A stretch of DNA of 64,000 bases from Effrenium voratum (GCA_963377175.1 CAUJNA010003813.1:305580-369579), one strand, 5' to 3'. Positions 11,046-22,023 are shown, numbered from the stretch's first letter. Program-made: numbers and translations. Notes: a model not told the origin generated them from the sequence alone.

Positions 11046-14000
11046 GCGAGCGGCCAAAGTTGTCCGGCATCTCCACGTCGGCGCCGTGCTGCACCAGGCA
11101 TCGCACCACCGCCGGCGAGGCGCAGGCCGTGGCCACGAGCAAAGGAGTCTTGCCGTCCTCGGTGGAGCCGAACCGCGGAAAACCGGTCCGCCGAACCGGT
11201 CGGCGGACGCGCGGGCGGTGCCCGGTTGGTCGAGAACGACCTCGCGTTTTTTTTTTTTTTTTGGGGGGTGCTGGGTTGATGGCATGCCGGCATGCCTGTG
11301 AAAAACAAGCGCGTTGCGTGCGGGAGAAGCTGCGGATTGATGCGCGAGCTTCAGTGCAAAGCCGTCCTATCTGACTCATATCGGCCCCAATTTCGAACGT
11401 CCCGAATCGTGAGATCAGCCGTGCATTAAGTGTGCTACTGGACATGGAATTGGCCATGTGTGTATGCCTAGATACTTATCATATTTTGCTTGCACTCATT
11501 GAACATCGGATTTGGTTAGTCATGTCGGATGCAACGCGACTAATGGGTTCCTACTTTGCTTTTCTCAGGCACATGCTTCTCAAGTGCGTGGCCTGTTCTC
11601 CATGTAAGCCAGGTAGCGCGATTCATCTGATCCTTGTTTGCTCCGGCTTTGAGCAGTGCCAGTACGCAGCTCTTGTGGTCTGTGGCTGCTGCAAACCACA
11701 AGGGCGATCTGCCCAAGTTATCCGCCTTGTTCTTGTCGGCACCTGCTTTGAGGAGACACTGAAGTATGCCTCGGCTGCTCATGTGGCCGAATCTGCCTTT
11801 TTAGGTGCCTCCCTTGCTGCACATGGCGAAAAAGGTTCACGCTTGCCTGCAGTACCTGCCAGGGACTCCTGATAGCTCTGCCAATACTAACTGTCCCAAG
11901 GATTTGGCCGAAGGGCGCAAGTGGCCGCTCTCTGCAGCCACGGACATCGGCGTTATGCCATCCTCGGACTCCACATCCGACACGTCGTCACTGGCGTCAG
12001 CGCCCTGGTCCAGATTCGCACCGGCGTCCACCAAGATCTGCACCACCTGCGATTTGGAATGGGGTGATTCGTGGCTTGGCGGTTTTTGGTGTGGATTCCC
12101 ATTTGAACCACAGAACCACGGGATCCCAATTGAGAGTGGCCTGAGGCCGGCCTTCCATAGAAACTGAGAGGCAATCTGATCTTGAGCAAGGGCCCCTCCA
12201 AATCACTTGACAGCGAGGATTTGACGACAATGATTGCTTGTGATCGGGCCCGGACCCAAATCAGCCCACCCTGACCCCCCAACCCTGGCTTGCGCCAAGG
12301 TGCCTGTAGCAGACATTTCTAGTAAGAAAGCACCAGTCTCAAATAGGCTGTTCCGTGGTGCGACCGTTGGTTGTCAAAGGATCCCAATCAAAAGTCACTT
12401 CCAGTGCTCCAGTGGCTCATTTTGGCCGGTCCTTGAGGCAGCGTCCAGCCACCGCCACCCAAAGAGGTGTCCTGCCAGACGTTGCTTCATTCTCAGGGGC
12501 CATATGGCGATTGGATGCTGAAGGGGCTCGCTTGGGTCAGAGAGCAGGGTGGAGGGGTGTATCATTCCAGTCGGCTCAGAGAGTCTTATTTGGCACAATA
12601 TCTTCATGTTTGTTGGAGAGTGCGTATCAAGCTTACTAAGGACCACACCAGCGAAACAATCGCATTGAACAACACATAGTTTCGACACTTTCAAACAACC
12701 AGGCCTCATTTGCGAGCGCTGATTCCAAACCCAAGGGATTGTATGTGTTGCTTCTGCGTGTCGCAAAGCGTATTTCAACTGTTGGACACAAAAGAGGACA
12801 TCTAAGTGCCAGTCACTATACTGAAACGTTGTGTTAATGGACGGATATCTTCAAGGGCTTAGTGCATGCCCATCTGGAGGGGGCCTACTTCAGAGACTCC
12901 ACCCGCAACCCCAAACGCACAAATCCCCAAACATAAAAACCGATGCTTTTCTGGCACATGGCTCACATGAATCAACGTGCACATCGAACAGAAATCAATG
13001 ATTGCATCTCAACATCTGCCATCATTACTTTCCTGTACAACTAAAAACAAACCAAACCTCATTCTTCTATCACGCACACGCACACACACATCATATACAT
13101 CATATACACATATCACAAACAAACGCCGCTGGGTCCTGCCATAGCGGTCCACCTGGTCCACCTTCGCATCTGCCTGGATGAGGCGCCGCACCACCGCGGC
13201 GTGCCCAAAGCCAGCGGCCACCAGAAGCGGTGACCTCCGCTCCTGAACCAAATGGCACGCGAGTGCTTGGCATAGGCTACCTCTGTACAGGCTAACCGCA
13301 CTTGGACTTGGGGGATTAAGTATTTTTCACAGGTTTCCCCGGAAAGGGCCACGGCCCATTGAAATCCCTTTGTCTTTAAAACCACAAAGCGGGGTACCAA
13401 GAAAAGACAGATCTCTACGTTGATTCTGATCCATAGTGGAACTGAACAAGCAAGATCATCTGAACAGAAACCCTAGAGTGGAAACGGACAAGGAGTTAAC
13501 CTTCAGTTGTTCTTGGATGAGATTGAGTTGTTTCTTGATGGCGTCCCTCCTTCAAGAGGGAGGATGCTTAGGAATGTTTAGGAAGCCCCGAAAGACCTTT
13601 CGCCACTGAGGGCCAATATGCGCGAGCAGGGATGAAATGACGCCTGTTTAGCGCTTCTCTCGGGCTGCTGCGCTGCCAAGCTGGCCAATGCATGGCAGGA
13701 AGCCAAGCCTTGTGCTTTGGTGGGAATGCTTCACTCATGAAATGGCGATTTTGCCTAGCAGAGCTTTTCATCGACTCTCAAAAGTAGCAGTGCAGAGAAG
13801 ACAAACAGTCGCTACTGTGGCACGGGGATGCTGCATTTGCTACTGCCATGAATCGCTAAGCACAAGCGACTTGCTTGGGGATGCCACCTGCCGAGCGCCA
13901 AGAACACATGCTCGCGCATCCTTACGCGGCCAGTGTGATTATTTGACTATCAGGCTGACCCACCCCTTCCCGAGTGCATTAAAATCAATTCCGGCACACA

Positions 14001-14490
14001 AAGCAACTCCTACTTGCGACTCTCACACTCAAGTCTCCTTACAACACCGTGGACCACAGCCCAGGCAAAATCCCAGAATGGCTTGCAAGGCTTGCAACCT
14101 CCAGCCAAAGGAGAAGCCGATGCGACAACATGTGACACCATCACGTGTCCTGAGAGTCGCAGTGATTCACATCGGCTTTGGCAGTCAGCAAGAGCTCTAC
14201 GACTTGGAGGTTGCCATTCCGAGCTGCGACTAGCAGTGGGGTCTCTGCAAGATAGACCTGGAAGAAGAAATCCCCATCTTCGTAGCTCCATTCCTGACGC
14301 GGCTGCAGCAAATGTGTATTCTGCTGCGGAAACATGATATGCTCGCCAACTTGGGCCAAGAACTGTGTATTGTCTCCGTTGACGACACCCCCTCCTCATC
14401 AGGATCTTGCAGGTCTTCTAGAAATTTCTCGATCGTTGCCACATTGCCTGCGTCGAGTGGCACAACAAAGGCGCACGGCCGGGAATCAAT
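11046..14490 (-). CDS. Ankyrin-repeat protein gene, several exons
   Basis: Separate minus-strand segments each encode ankyrin repeats and are bounded by splice-like sites. About 14480-14390 reads PLDAGNVATIEKFLEDL. Exon 14244-14145 (100 nt) begins after CTTGCAG and reads TPLLVAARNGNLQVVELLL. About 13242-13125 follows TTGGTTCAG and reads SPLLVAAGFGHAAVVRRLI. About 12480-12430 reads GRTPLWVAVAG. About 12046-11917 follows AATCGCAG and reads VVQILVDAGANLDQ plus ITPMSVAAESGHL. About 11792-11600 holds two repeats (ILQCLLKAGADKN, SPLWFAAATDHKSCVLALL). About 11170-11046 reads TPLLVATACASPAVVRCLV. Single-repeat exons suggest growth by exon duplication. The ends of the gene and exact joins are not established. 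Ankyrin repeats bind proteins; the partner is unknown. Confidence 0.72.
11249..11264. repeat. Poly(T) run followed by G run
   Basis: Homopolymer tract of about 16 T then GGGGGG, between ankyrin exons. On the gene strand this is a C run then a poly(A) run inside an intron. Confidence 0.85.
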
Positions 14491-14499
14491 TCCGGTGTT

Positions 14500-14887
14500 T
14501 GGAAATGACAATGCTGTGCCACCTTCAAGCTGCACTTTGTTTGGTCATTGTCACGGATCCAGTGGCCCATGCAAGTGATGGCCTCTATGAAATTGCTCCG
14601 CTCAGTTCAGTTGCCTGGCATGCCACATGTTCGCATGACCTGGTCCGTGAATGAGAGGGCCTGAAAGCCAAGCTCGAGGAGACTGAGCGAATTTGCCACG
14701 AACCTCTTTTAGACTCTTCTTGTTATATATTTATATCTTGAGGCCAACTCCTAACACTGCCTTCTGTCATTCTTCTTGTCTCCTAGTTTTCAAGAATACG
14801 CTTCCCACTGCTACTTCTGAATAAACTGCTACTTCTGAATAAAGGCTTGTGGCGAGCAAAAGCGTTGAAAGTTGAAAGCTGGCTGAA
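14500..14887. other. No supported gene
   Basis: Short gap between the ankyrin gene and the copia element. A direct repeat of CTGCTACTTCTGAATAAA lies near 14806-14843. Nothing else stands out. Confidence 0.5.
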
Positions 14888-14949
14888 TAACTGTGTTATA
14901 CATGTGTATATATATATACATACATATATATATATATATATATGTATTT
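14888..14949. repeat. TA/TATATACA microsatellite
   Basis: Alternating TA with TACA units immediately 5' of the copia insertion site. Confidence 0.9.
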
Positions 14950-14954
14950 TATTT
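14950..14954. repeat. Target-site duplication TATTT (left) of copia element 1
   Basis: TATTT precedes the 5' LTR and recurs exactly at 21630-21634 after the 3' LTR. A 5-bp duplication is what copia integrases make. Confidence 0.88.
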
Positions 14955-15056
14955 TGTTAATGTACATCCACTCTTGTACATGACCTTGGCCTTTCTGTAC
15001 ACAGGTTTGACACATTTAGGTCATCAGGTGTTTACACAGTTAGTTCCACTTTAACA
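14955..15056 (+). repeat. 5' LTR of element 1 (internally deleted, 102 bp)
   Basis: Starts TGTTAATGTACATCC and ends TTTAACA (TG...CA). Compared with the 180-bp 3' LTR it lacks 78 bp between CTGTAC and ACAGGTTTG, so any promoter elements in that interval are lost on this side. Confidence 0.9.
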
Positions 15057-15074
15057 TGGTAGCGGAGCAGTGAT
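15057..15074 (+). promoter_or_regulatory. Primer binding site of element 1
   Basis: TGGTAGCGGAGCAGTGAT directly abuts the 5' LTR. TGG is the complement of a tRNA CCA end, and the rest would pair with a tRNA acceptor stem ending CTCCGCTA. The tRNA identity (possibly initiator Met) is inference. Confidence 0.75.
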
Positions 15075-15146
15075 CGCTGGTACACGATCCTCGACCACAA
15101 CCCAGGGTGAGCTCCATCACACACCCACAGGTTCAGGTACACAGTA

Positions 15147-16274
15147 GTGAGCAACAGCAACATGTCACAACAACAGCAGCAACAGGAACAACAGCAGTTG
15201 GGAGCAATCCACAGATACAAGATATCACCGCCACGGTTCACAGGAGAATACAACACATTCGAAGAATGGAAGTACAAGATGACAGCATACTTGGGATTAC
15301 AAGACCCAGCATACAACAGACTGTTGAGACAGTCAGAGCAATCAACAGGACAAGTTGCAAACGACCAACTTGAGAATGCAGTACCTTCACAAGCAGTAGC
15401 AGAGCAATGGGTACAACTGAACAACAATCTACACTACCTCTTGCTGAGCACATGCGATGGACCAGCATCTACAATTTGCAGGCGAAACATGCAAGGCAAC
15501 GGATTTGAAACATGGCGGCTGACACATGCAAGATACTCCATACCACTTGGTACACGAAGCATTGGGTACCTAACAAGGTTACTCAAACCACAACTTGATG
15601 AACAGAAGTTTGAAGAGAGCTTCGCAACATGGGAGTTTCAACTCTCCAGGTACGAACAAGACAACAGCACACTACTACCAGATGCAGTCAAGATTGCCAT
15701 ACTGCTCAACGAGACAAAAGGACCACTACAGCAACATCTACAACTTCAAGCAGGAAACATCACAACATATGCACAGATCAGACCAATGGTGATCGAGTAC
15801 TACAGAGCAACAGCATCATTCACCAGGCTACAAGCAATCACAACAGGCAGCGACAACCAAGGACCGGCACCGATGGACATAGGAGCAACGTGGTACAACA
15901 AAGGAAAAGGAAAGAAGGGCAAGCACAAGGGCAAAGGAAAGTACAACAAAGGCAAAGGCTACAGGAACTACGTGAACAACTACAGCGACAACAGCTACAA
16001 AGGAGGAAAAGGCAAATACAATCAACAACCGGTTGGACACGGAAATCTATTCAAAGGACAACATGGATATGGCAAAGGAAAAGGATACAACAACAAAGGA
16101 AAAGGCAACGGGTGCTGCGACAGCCATCAAGGAGGAAAAGGAGCAAAAGGAAAACAAGACAACAAATGTTTGCTACAGATGTGGACAACCAGGACACATG
16201 GCGCAGAGTGGCGATCTACAATCAGGATCAGTCACAGATGCACCAACTGGCGCTACCACAACCACCACAAGTAG
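15147..16274 (+). CDS. Copia element 1 Gag (nucleocapsid end frameshifted)
   Basis: A frame of 375 codons; the ATG at 15162, followed by a Gln run, is an equally good start. The N-terminal half carries a copia-like Gag core (FEEWKYKMTAYLGL, then ARYSIP, LTRLLKPQ). A Lys/Gly-rich RNA-binding stretch of GKGK repeats follows at about residues 250-335. Near 16130 the frame slips: the zinc knuckle CYRCGQPGH lies in frame +1 at 16171-16215, and its fourth metal ligand is Gly (GGC) where Cys is expected. The listed C-terminus after about residue 325 is therefore out of frame and not biological. Gag would form the particle; this copy looks inactive. Confidence 0.8.
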   Translation: MSNSNMSQQQQQQEQQQLGAIHRYKISPPRFTGEYNTFEEWKYKMTAYLGLQDPAYNRLLRQSEQSTGQVANDQLENAVPSQAVAEQWVQLNNNLHYLLLSTCDGPASTICRRNMQGNGFETWRLTHARYSIPLGTRSIGYLTRLLKPQLDEQKFEESFATWEFQLSRYEQDNSTLLPDAVKIAILLNETKGPLQQHLQLQAGNITTYAQIRPMVIEYYRATASFTRLQAITTGSDNQGPAPMDIGATWYNKGKGKKGKHKGKGKYNKGKGYRNYVNNYSDNSYKGGKGKYNQQPVGHGNLFKGQHGYGKGKGYNNKGKGNGCCDSHQGGKGAKGKQDNKCLLQMWTTRTHGAEWRSTIRISHRCTNWRYHNHHK

Positions 16275-16289
16275 CAGATGCATCAGTAG

Positions 16290-16651
16290 TACCTATCTCA
16301 GGGTTGCATGAAGTAACCATCGCCATGATTGGCACAACACAACAACCGCAAGAAGACAACAAATGGGTCAATCTCATGATTGACAGCGGTGCGGCTACAC
16401 ATGTGTGCCCGCTATGGTTTGCACCACAATTTCCATTACACCAACAAGCGCATGGCACAGGATCGCAACTGCGAACAGTGACCAACCAGCACATCAAGCT
16501 TCACGGGTACAGATGGGTTTGCGTGACAAACCACAGCGGACAACAGATTGTCATACCATTTTACGTTTGTGATGTTAAACAGCCAATCCTTTCGGTTACA
16601 AGGCTGGTGGAACAAGGTTTCCAACTTACACTGGATGACAACCCAAGATGA
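16290..16651 (+). CDS. Copia element 1 aspartic protease region
   Basis: Open segment in frame 2 with the retroviral-type protease motif MIDSGAATHVCP (D-S-G at about 16381-16390), then a beta-rich stretch to DDNPR and a stop at 16651. Protease would cut the Gag-Pol polyprotein. It is out of frame with both Gag and integrase here, so it is a damaged piece of one former ORF. Confidence 0.78.
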
Positions 16652-16678
16652 CAGCACATCAAAGGCTTTAACAGCACA

Positions 16679-17455
16679 TTGGAGAACAGAAATGGCCTCT
16701 TCTTCCTACAAGCAGAAATCACAACATTACCAAAAGGAACAAAGCTACAGACACACAACACAGAACAAGGACAGATTGGCATGATAGCACCGACCGCAAC
16801 GCTTACACCACAAGGTCCTGCAGACACAGGGCATGCAGGAGACTACTGGCAGTTCAACACACAAGGAGAACTTGTCAGAGTACACAGACAATTCAGGAAG
16901 ACACTTTTCACACCATCAAGAACACAGTGTCCAGTTCCAGCAGAACAACTAGAGGGTTACAGGAGAACAACAATCAGGTCCAAGGAAGGCACAACAAATA
17001 CATTTGAGGACAAGTATCAAACAACAGAGGATCCAAACAAAGCACAATCACAGATGTGGAAAGGCGAGACAGCCTTCAGGATCAAGAAAGGCACAAAGTT
17101 GCCAGATACGCTACAGGAACAGTTTACAACAAAGACACAGCCAAAGAGCGAGCCACAGAAGATCACACCACAAGTGATCCGCTACAACCCACGAACAAGG
17201 TTGAGAGAGAAAACAACACCACCAACACTACAGGAGTCAGCAGCACCACACACCACCAAAGGCGCAGCTGGACAAGGAACTCCACATCCTTCAGAAGTAC
17301 ATCCTGGCAAAGACTACTGGTACAGAGAAGGCCCATACTGGAAGAGAGAGCAGACACACGACGGGCCAGACATCAAGCGACTCATCCCTGAAAAAACAGA
17401 CCAAGGTACAACCAGCTGGATGAGAAAGACAACACACAAGATTGATAGAAGATGA
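16679..17455 (+). CDS. Copia element 1 protease-integrase linker region
   Basis: 258 codons in the same frame as the protease but after a stop. The sequence is hydrophilic, Thr/Lys/Gln-rich, with a YWYREGPYWKRE patch typical of the spacer found in dinoflagellate copia polyproteins. No catalytic motif. It probably was continuous with protease and integrase before frameshifts near 16655 and 17450. Confidence 0.6.
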   Translation: MENRNGLFFLQAEITTLPKGTKLQTHNTEQGQIGMIAPTATLTPQGPADTGHAGDYWQFNTQGELVRVHRQFRKTLFTPSRTQCPVPAEQLEGYRRTTIRSKEGTTNTFEDKYQTTEDPNKAQSQMWKGETAFRIKKGTKLPDTLQEQFTTKTQPKSEPQKITPQVIRYNPRTRLREKTTPPTLQESAAPHTTKGAAGQGTPHPSEVHPGKDYWYREGPYWKREQTHDGPDIKRLIPEKTDQGTTSWMRKTTHKIDRR

Positions 17456-17610
17456 ATGGACAACACAGCCAGCAAAGACATCAGACAAGCCGAACATCAG
17501 GAGTTTCCAACACAACTTGAGTCAGATGATGAGGAACAACAACAAGGTACAAAAGCAAAAGCAGTACAAGCACCCAAGCAACAACACCACAGGAGATACT
17601 CGGGCACAAC

Positions 17611-18795
17611 GTGACACATCTCCCCTACAGGAGTTGGTGTCCAATATGCGTACAAGCAAGAGGCAGACAAAACAACCATCCAAAGCAACACAGCAAGCTT
17701 CCAATCATACAGCTTGACTTCCGCTACATCAAAGGCTTTGGTGATAGCAATGTGCACCCAATTCTCACAGCAATTGACATCCAGTCAGGGATGATCATGG
17801 CACTACAACTAACAGACAAGAGAATGCTCTTTGACTATGCAGTCACACAGCTACAGGACTTCCTCATTGAATGTGGAAGGACAACACGCACGATACTACA
17901 ATCAGATCAGGAAGACTTCCTGACAGCGCTCATAACAGCAGTGGCCAACAAGAATGGCAGCATCACCACGAGGAACGCAGGAGCATACAGTTCACAATCA
18001 CAAGGAAACATTGTTTGCCCAAATCAGAACACTCAAGGCACAGATCAGCCAAAACTACAACAGAGACATTTCAATGAAACATCCACTCATGCCTTGGATA
18101 GTTCGGCACAGTGCATACATCATGAACAGGTATGCAGTTCACAGCAATGGATGCACACAAGCTACTTCAACAGATGGAACAGAGAGCAACATACACCACT
18201 TTGCGAGTCTGGTGAGACAGTGCAGTACATGCTACCAACAGTGAAACAATTTCCAAAACCCGAGCAAAGATTCTACAATGGGATCTGGCTTGGCAAGGAT
18301 ACAACCGCAGGCGAACCCCTTCTTGCGATCTACAACAAGATTGTCAGAGCAAGGACAATCAGAAGGCAGATTATGCCTCACAAATACAATCAGCAACTAC
18401 TGGACTGTGTACACACAGGTCCACGGAAGACACCAGCATCAGCGCTGCACACACCAACTCTTGCAACACCACTGACAATGCCAGCTACAAGCAAGGCTCC
18501 ACCATCACAGAAAGATGCAACAACTAGCGCAGCAGCAGAAGGCAAGAGACAGAGCGCAACAGAAGCAGGAGATCAGCCAACAAAGCAGAAAAGAACAACA
18601 AAGCCAACATCACCTATGGCTACATCACCAACACACCAGAAGCGACCAGCACTGCCAGCACCACCGCCTACATCACCCACAAGAGAAAGAGATGACACAA
18701 TAGCAGAAGGCAGTACCGCAAGCAACAGCATACCACAACAGAAAGACAAGCACTTGAGCGACCCGCAACATCAGAACAGCCAAAGAGCAAAATGA
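17611..18795 (+). CDS. Copia element 1 integrase (frameshifted)
   Basis: Opens with an H-x-x-x-x-x-x-C-x-x-C patch (HLPYRSWCPICVQARG), the end of the HHCC finger. First catalytic Asp lies in IQLDFRYIKG and the second in LQSDQEDFL. Where the catalytic Glu region should follow, the frame changes (about 17960-18170 reads best in frame 3, with AYIMNRYAVH). It returns to frame for KPEQRFYNGIWLGKDT and a Pro/Ala/Thr-rich tail. It would insert cDNA into the genome; inactive as it stands. Confidence 0.8.
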   Translation: MTHLPYRSWCPICVQARGRQNNHPKQHSKLPIIQLDFRYIKGFGDSNVHPILTAIDIQSGMIMALQLTDKRMLFDYAVTQLQDFLIECGRTTRTILQSDQEDFLTALITAVANKNGSITTRNAGAYSSQSQGNIVCPNQNTQGTDQPKLQQRHFNETSTHALDSSAQCIHHEQVCSSQQWMHTSYFNRWNREQHTPLCESGETVQYMLPTVKQFPKPEQRFYNGIWLGKDTTAGEPLLAIYNKIVRARTIRRQIMPHKYNQQLLDCVHTGPRKTPASALHTPTLATPLTMPATSKAPPSQKDATTSAAAEGKRQSATEAGDQPTKQKRTTKPTSPMATSPTHQKRPALPAPPPTSPTRERDDTIAEGSTASNSIPQQKDKHLSDPQHQNSQRAK

Positions 18796-18801
18796 GAATA
18801 A

Positions 18802-20118
18802 ATGCCATCGAATTCACAACAAAGGATCAAACAGATGCAGACAACATCCAAGGAAGATGCAGAACAAAAAATCAATCATGAGAGGATCCTACTAGAGCCA
18901 ACCCTACATGACACAGAAGACGTGGATCCACAACAGGTAGCACAAGGAATGAAGAAGGAAGTACAACAAGTGAAAGATCAATCAGTCTTTACAGAGATTG
19001 ATGGCAACACATTGACACCAGAACAACAAGCAAACATTATCGAGTCTAGATGGGTTCTCAAACAGAAACACAATGAAGTGCGAGCACGCATAGTAGCAAA
19101 GGGCTACACAGAACCTGCTACGGGCCACGATCTCTTGTTTGCAAGTACACCATTGTTTTGCATACTGAGGATACTCCTCACAATGGCATTGGTGTACAAC
19201 TGGTCAGTCAGCACAGGAGATGTCAGTGTTGCATTTCTACATGCAGAAGCAATATCCTACAACCTGGTAATGCGACCGCCACATGAGTTCTACAATGATG
19301 ACGACAGACACACAATGTGGCGGCTGAACAAAGCCGTTTATGGCCTACGATCATCACCAAAACAATGGCAAGACCACATGGCACACATCCTCACAGTCAC
19401 GCTTGGGCTTGTGAGACGCACAACAGAAAGCAATGTTTACAGATCAAAAGATTGTCAGGTCTTGACTACATGCAACCCAGCACCATCACCAGGAGTACCG
19501 CACATGAAAGGTACAGCAGAAGATGAAGCACCACTAGACCAAGAACAACACAAGAAATACAGGCGGCTTGTTGGCAAGATACAATGGCTAGCACACACAA
19601 GACCAGACATCAGCTATGGAGCAAAGGAGCTAGCAAGATCGCTACAAGCGCCAACACAACTTGACCACAAGAAGCTCAAGCACATGATCAGGTACCTTAA
19701 AGGAACAAGGTACTCGCGACACAACCTGCAACCAAAGGTACAAACACAGGACAAACGAATTCCACTTAACATTGACACATACACAGACGCCAACTGGGCA
19801 TCGTGTGAGACAACAAGGAGAAGCACAACAGGATTTGTACTGTGCTTCTTTGGAGCAGCAGTACATTATGGCAGCAGAACACAAGCAACAATAGCACGTT
19901 CATCAGCAGAATCAGAGCTGTACGCGATTGGTACAGCAGCACAGGAGAGCCTCTACATCAGCAACTTCATCAAGGAACACCTCTTCATACAACAACTTGT
20001 CAAGAGCAAAATCATCACCATGCACAAGGTAAAGTCAGAAGACAACACAGCCGACATTCTCACCAAGTTTGTTGGCAGCGACACACTCAACAAACACCTG
20101 TACAACGTTGGCCTGTGA
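18802..20118 (+). CDS. Copia element 1 reverse transcriptase/RNase H, lacking YVDD
   Basis: 438 codons. RT is recognisable from ESRWVLKQKHNEVRARIVAKG through STGDVSVAFLHAEA (first Asp) and LNKAVYGLRSSPKQW. The frame then jumps from NVYRSKDCQVL to NPAPSPGVPHMKGT, so the stretch with the YVDD active site (roughly 100 residues) is gone without breaking the frame. RNase H follows intact: TYTDANWA, SSAESELYAI and the ending SEDNTADILTKF. With no polymerase active site this copy cannot reverse-transcribe and could move only in trans. Confidence 0.88.
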   Translation: MPSNSQQRIKQMQTTSKEDAEQKINHERILLEPTLHDTEDVDPQQVAQGMKKEVQQVKDQSVFTEIDGNTLTPEQQANIIESRWVLKQKHNEVRARIVAKGYTEPATGHDLLFASTPLFCILRILLTMALVYNWSVSTGDVSVAFLHAEAISYNLVMRPPHEFYNDDDRHTMWRLNKAVYGLRSSPKQWQDHMAHILTVTLGLVRRTTESNVYRSKDCQVLTTCNPAPSPGVPHMKGTAEDEAPLDQEQHKKYRRLVGKIQWLAHTRPDISYGAKELARSLQAPTQLDHKKLKHMIRYLKGTRYSRHNLQPKVQTQDKRIPLNIDTYTDANWASCETTRRSTTGFVLCFFGAAVHYGSRTQATIARSSAESELYAIGTAAQESLYISNFIKEHLFIQQLVKSKIITMHKVKSEDNTADILTKFVGSDTLNKHLYNVGL

Positions 20119-20417
20119 GGCCACACCACAACAGTTTCACACCAGTGAGTACAGTAGTCAGCACAGGTTGTTAAACAACAGGTGCACAGTTCACACGTGT
20201 TTGTTTTACCACCTAACAGCCGGCATAGACACAATCTTTTAGGGTAGATACCTCGGCCATGGACCGACCCCGCTTTTACAACCACTACACTTTTCCCCAA
20301 CATCTTTTGGGAGTTACACTTGCATGGCAGTTGGTACATGTCTCAGACAACGTTTTGATACATGCTGCAGCCATCTACATTTGCTTTGTGCAGTTTGTGC
20401 TTAGGCCAACATCCTAC

Positions 20418-21228
20418 AATGGATCACCGTGCCTACAAGACCCTGCACATGCCTTTGACAGTGCTGGATGGAGTCACAGTCGAACAGGTTGGGAACAACC
20501 CAACTAATCCTCAGGATTACACTGAGGTTATGGGTTGGAGCAGTACAATTTTGTTACAACCGCTGCCACATCACAGCCAGGCGAGATACAGAAGATCCCG
20601 GGCTACATGAGGGCTCCCACATTGGGATTCATTGGCATGCTCTACAGCCTCATGGATTGCGTCGGCTACCTCAGCTGGATGATACATGAAGGCGTCGACA
20701 GCACATTGGAGATGACAACTTTCTACATCCTCAAGGTCAGTCTCCAGACAGACGAGCTGTTTCAGAAGGTGTACCAGAATCAGGTGACATTGCGGTTCTC
20801 CAGTTGCACCACACCTGCGCATGGGCTTTGTCGAACATCGAGAAGGCCTCTGGCACAAGGGTACAGGGCCAAATTACAAACTTCTACCAGAACTACAACC
20901 TCACGCGTAATTTTGCAGCAACGTGGTCATCCGCATTGAGACAGTGCTTAACAGTTTGGACCCTCTGGACAGGGTACATGCAGGCCTCACCGTGGCACTA
21001 CACCACTACAGCTATGCTGCAGTACAATCCATCGCTGAGACACTCAGAACAAGAGTGATTCAGCACATTGTGGAGCACGGGATACAGCTCACAGGAAGCG
21101 GCACAACCCTGGTTGCTGGACAGGTGGGCTACAGCGAGAAACTTCGAGACATAGATGGAGCAACCATCCTGTCACAACAGCAGGGATACAGGCTTCTCAA
21201 CAAGAAGCGGATCATGGACGACAAGTAG
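20418..21228 (+). pseudogene. Element 1 extra ORF downstream of RNase H (frameshifted)
   Basis: Between RNase H and the 3' LTR, consecutive open segments in changing frames read as one former protein of roughly 270 residues. It starts near 20418 (MDHRAYKTLHMPLTVLDG), continues about 20590-20810 (IPGYMRAPTLGFIGMLYSL), then 20810-20925, and 20923-21228 (IRIETVLNSLDPLDRV to KKRIMDDK). I do not recognise it. It is not an obvious envelope (no clear signal peptide or C-terminal anchor), and it differs from the second ORF of the 18-kb element. Confidence 0.5.
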
Positions 21229-21449
21229 CCTACATCGGCTACATCGTCCACACCAGACTTTTGGGATTTACATCTCGCATACATCAGGCCATTTGAGTAC
21301 AGTTGTATAGATGTTCGAAACATTAGAAGCATCGATGTACAAAGAGCAACAGCCAGTAGAGCTGCTAACAACTTTTACGTCACTTCGACCCGTGAGAACA
21401 AAACTGTTTTTTGGCTTGTTGTAGAAACCTACATCAATCCAAGAGGGGG

Positions 21450-21629
21450 TATTAATGTACATCCACTCTTGTACATGACCTTGGCCCTTCTGTACATCAA
21501 GGCCTTGAGCCTATCCACAAGATAGACTACAGCCCTCGCCCGCTGAGTACAACAAGTGCCGCGCTGTCACATCACAGGTTTGACACATTTAGGTCATCAG
21601 GTGTTTACACAGTTAGTTCCACTTTAACA
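21450..21629 (+). repeat. 3' LTR of element 1 (180 bp)
   Basis: Begins TATTAATGTACATCC (second base mutated from G) and ends TTTAACA, preceded by the polypurine tract AAGAGGGGG. Aligned parts match the 5' LTR except for about two substitutions. Confidence 0.9.
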
Positions 21630-21634
21630 TATTT

Positions 21635-22020
21635 CGCGTAGTGCCCTCCCCCCCCCCCGCCCCGGGCAGCCAGGAAGTGCAGTGACACTTGCAGCTCGCT
21701 GGCCCACATGTTTTGGCTTTTACGAGTTCAGGCCTGGGCTCAATGTCCCGAATTAGTCCCTTAAAGGCTGACAGCTGGAGTTTGTTTGGAGGCGGGTGAA
21801 TGGCCAAATTCAAGCTTCCGGGTGGTGCAATCGACTTCAAAACGTGTCACGCCACATGCAGCTCGGAGCACGTGGGCTCCGACTTGGCGAATTTAGTCAT
21901 GCGCATTCTCTTGGCTTCAGTCGCGATGTGTGATTTCTCTTGCGCTCAGCCCCGCCGCAACCAACACGCCATTTGTTTGCTTGCTTCCAACACGCTTATC
22001 CATTAGCTCTACCTGGCACT
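21635..22020. other. No supported gene
   Basis: Starts with a C-rich run (21647-21666). No coding frame with recognisable features. Confidence 0.5.
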
Positions 22021-22023
22021 GGT

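Larger units (their letters stand above)
14955..21629 (+). mobile_element. Ty1/copia LTR retrotransposon 1, decayed (6.7 kb)
   Basis: The element is bounded by LTRs 14955-15056 and 21450-21629 and flanked by TSD TATTT. It has a tRNA-type primer site beginning TGGTAGCGGAGCAG at 15057 and a polypurine tract AAGAGGGGG at 21441-21449. Domain order is Gag, protease, integrase, RT, RNase H (copia order), then an extra ORF. It is defective: several frameshifts, a mutated zinc knuckle, missing RT active site, and a 78-bp deletion in the 5' LTR. Confidence 0.93.
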
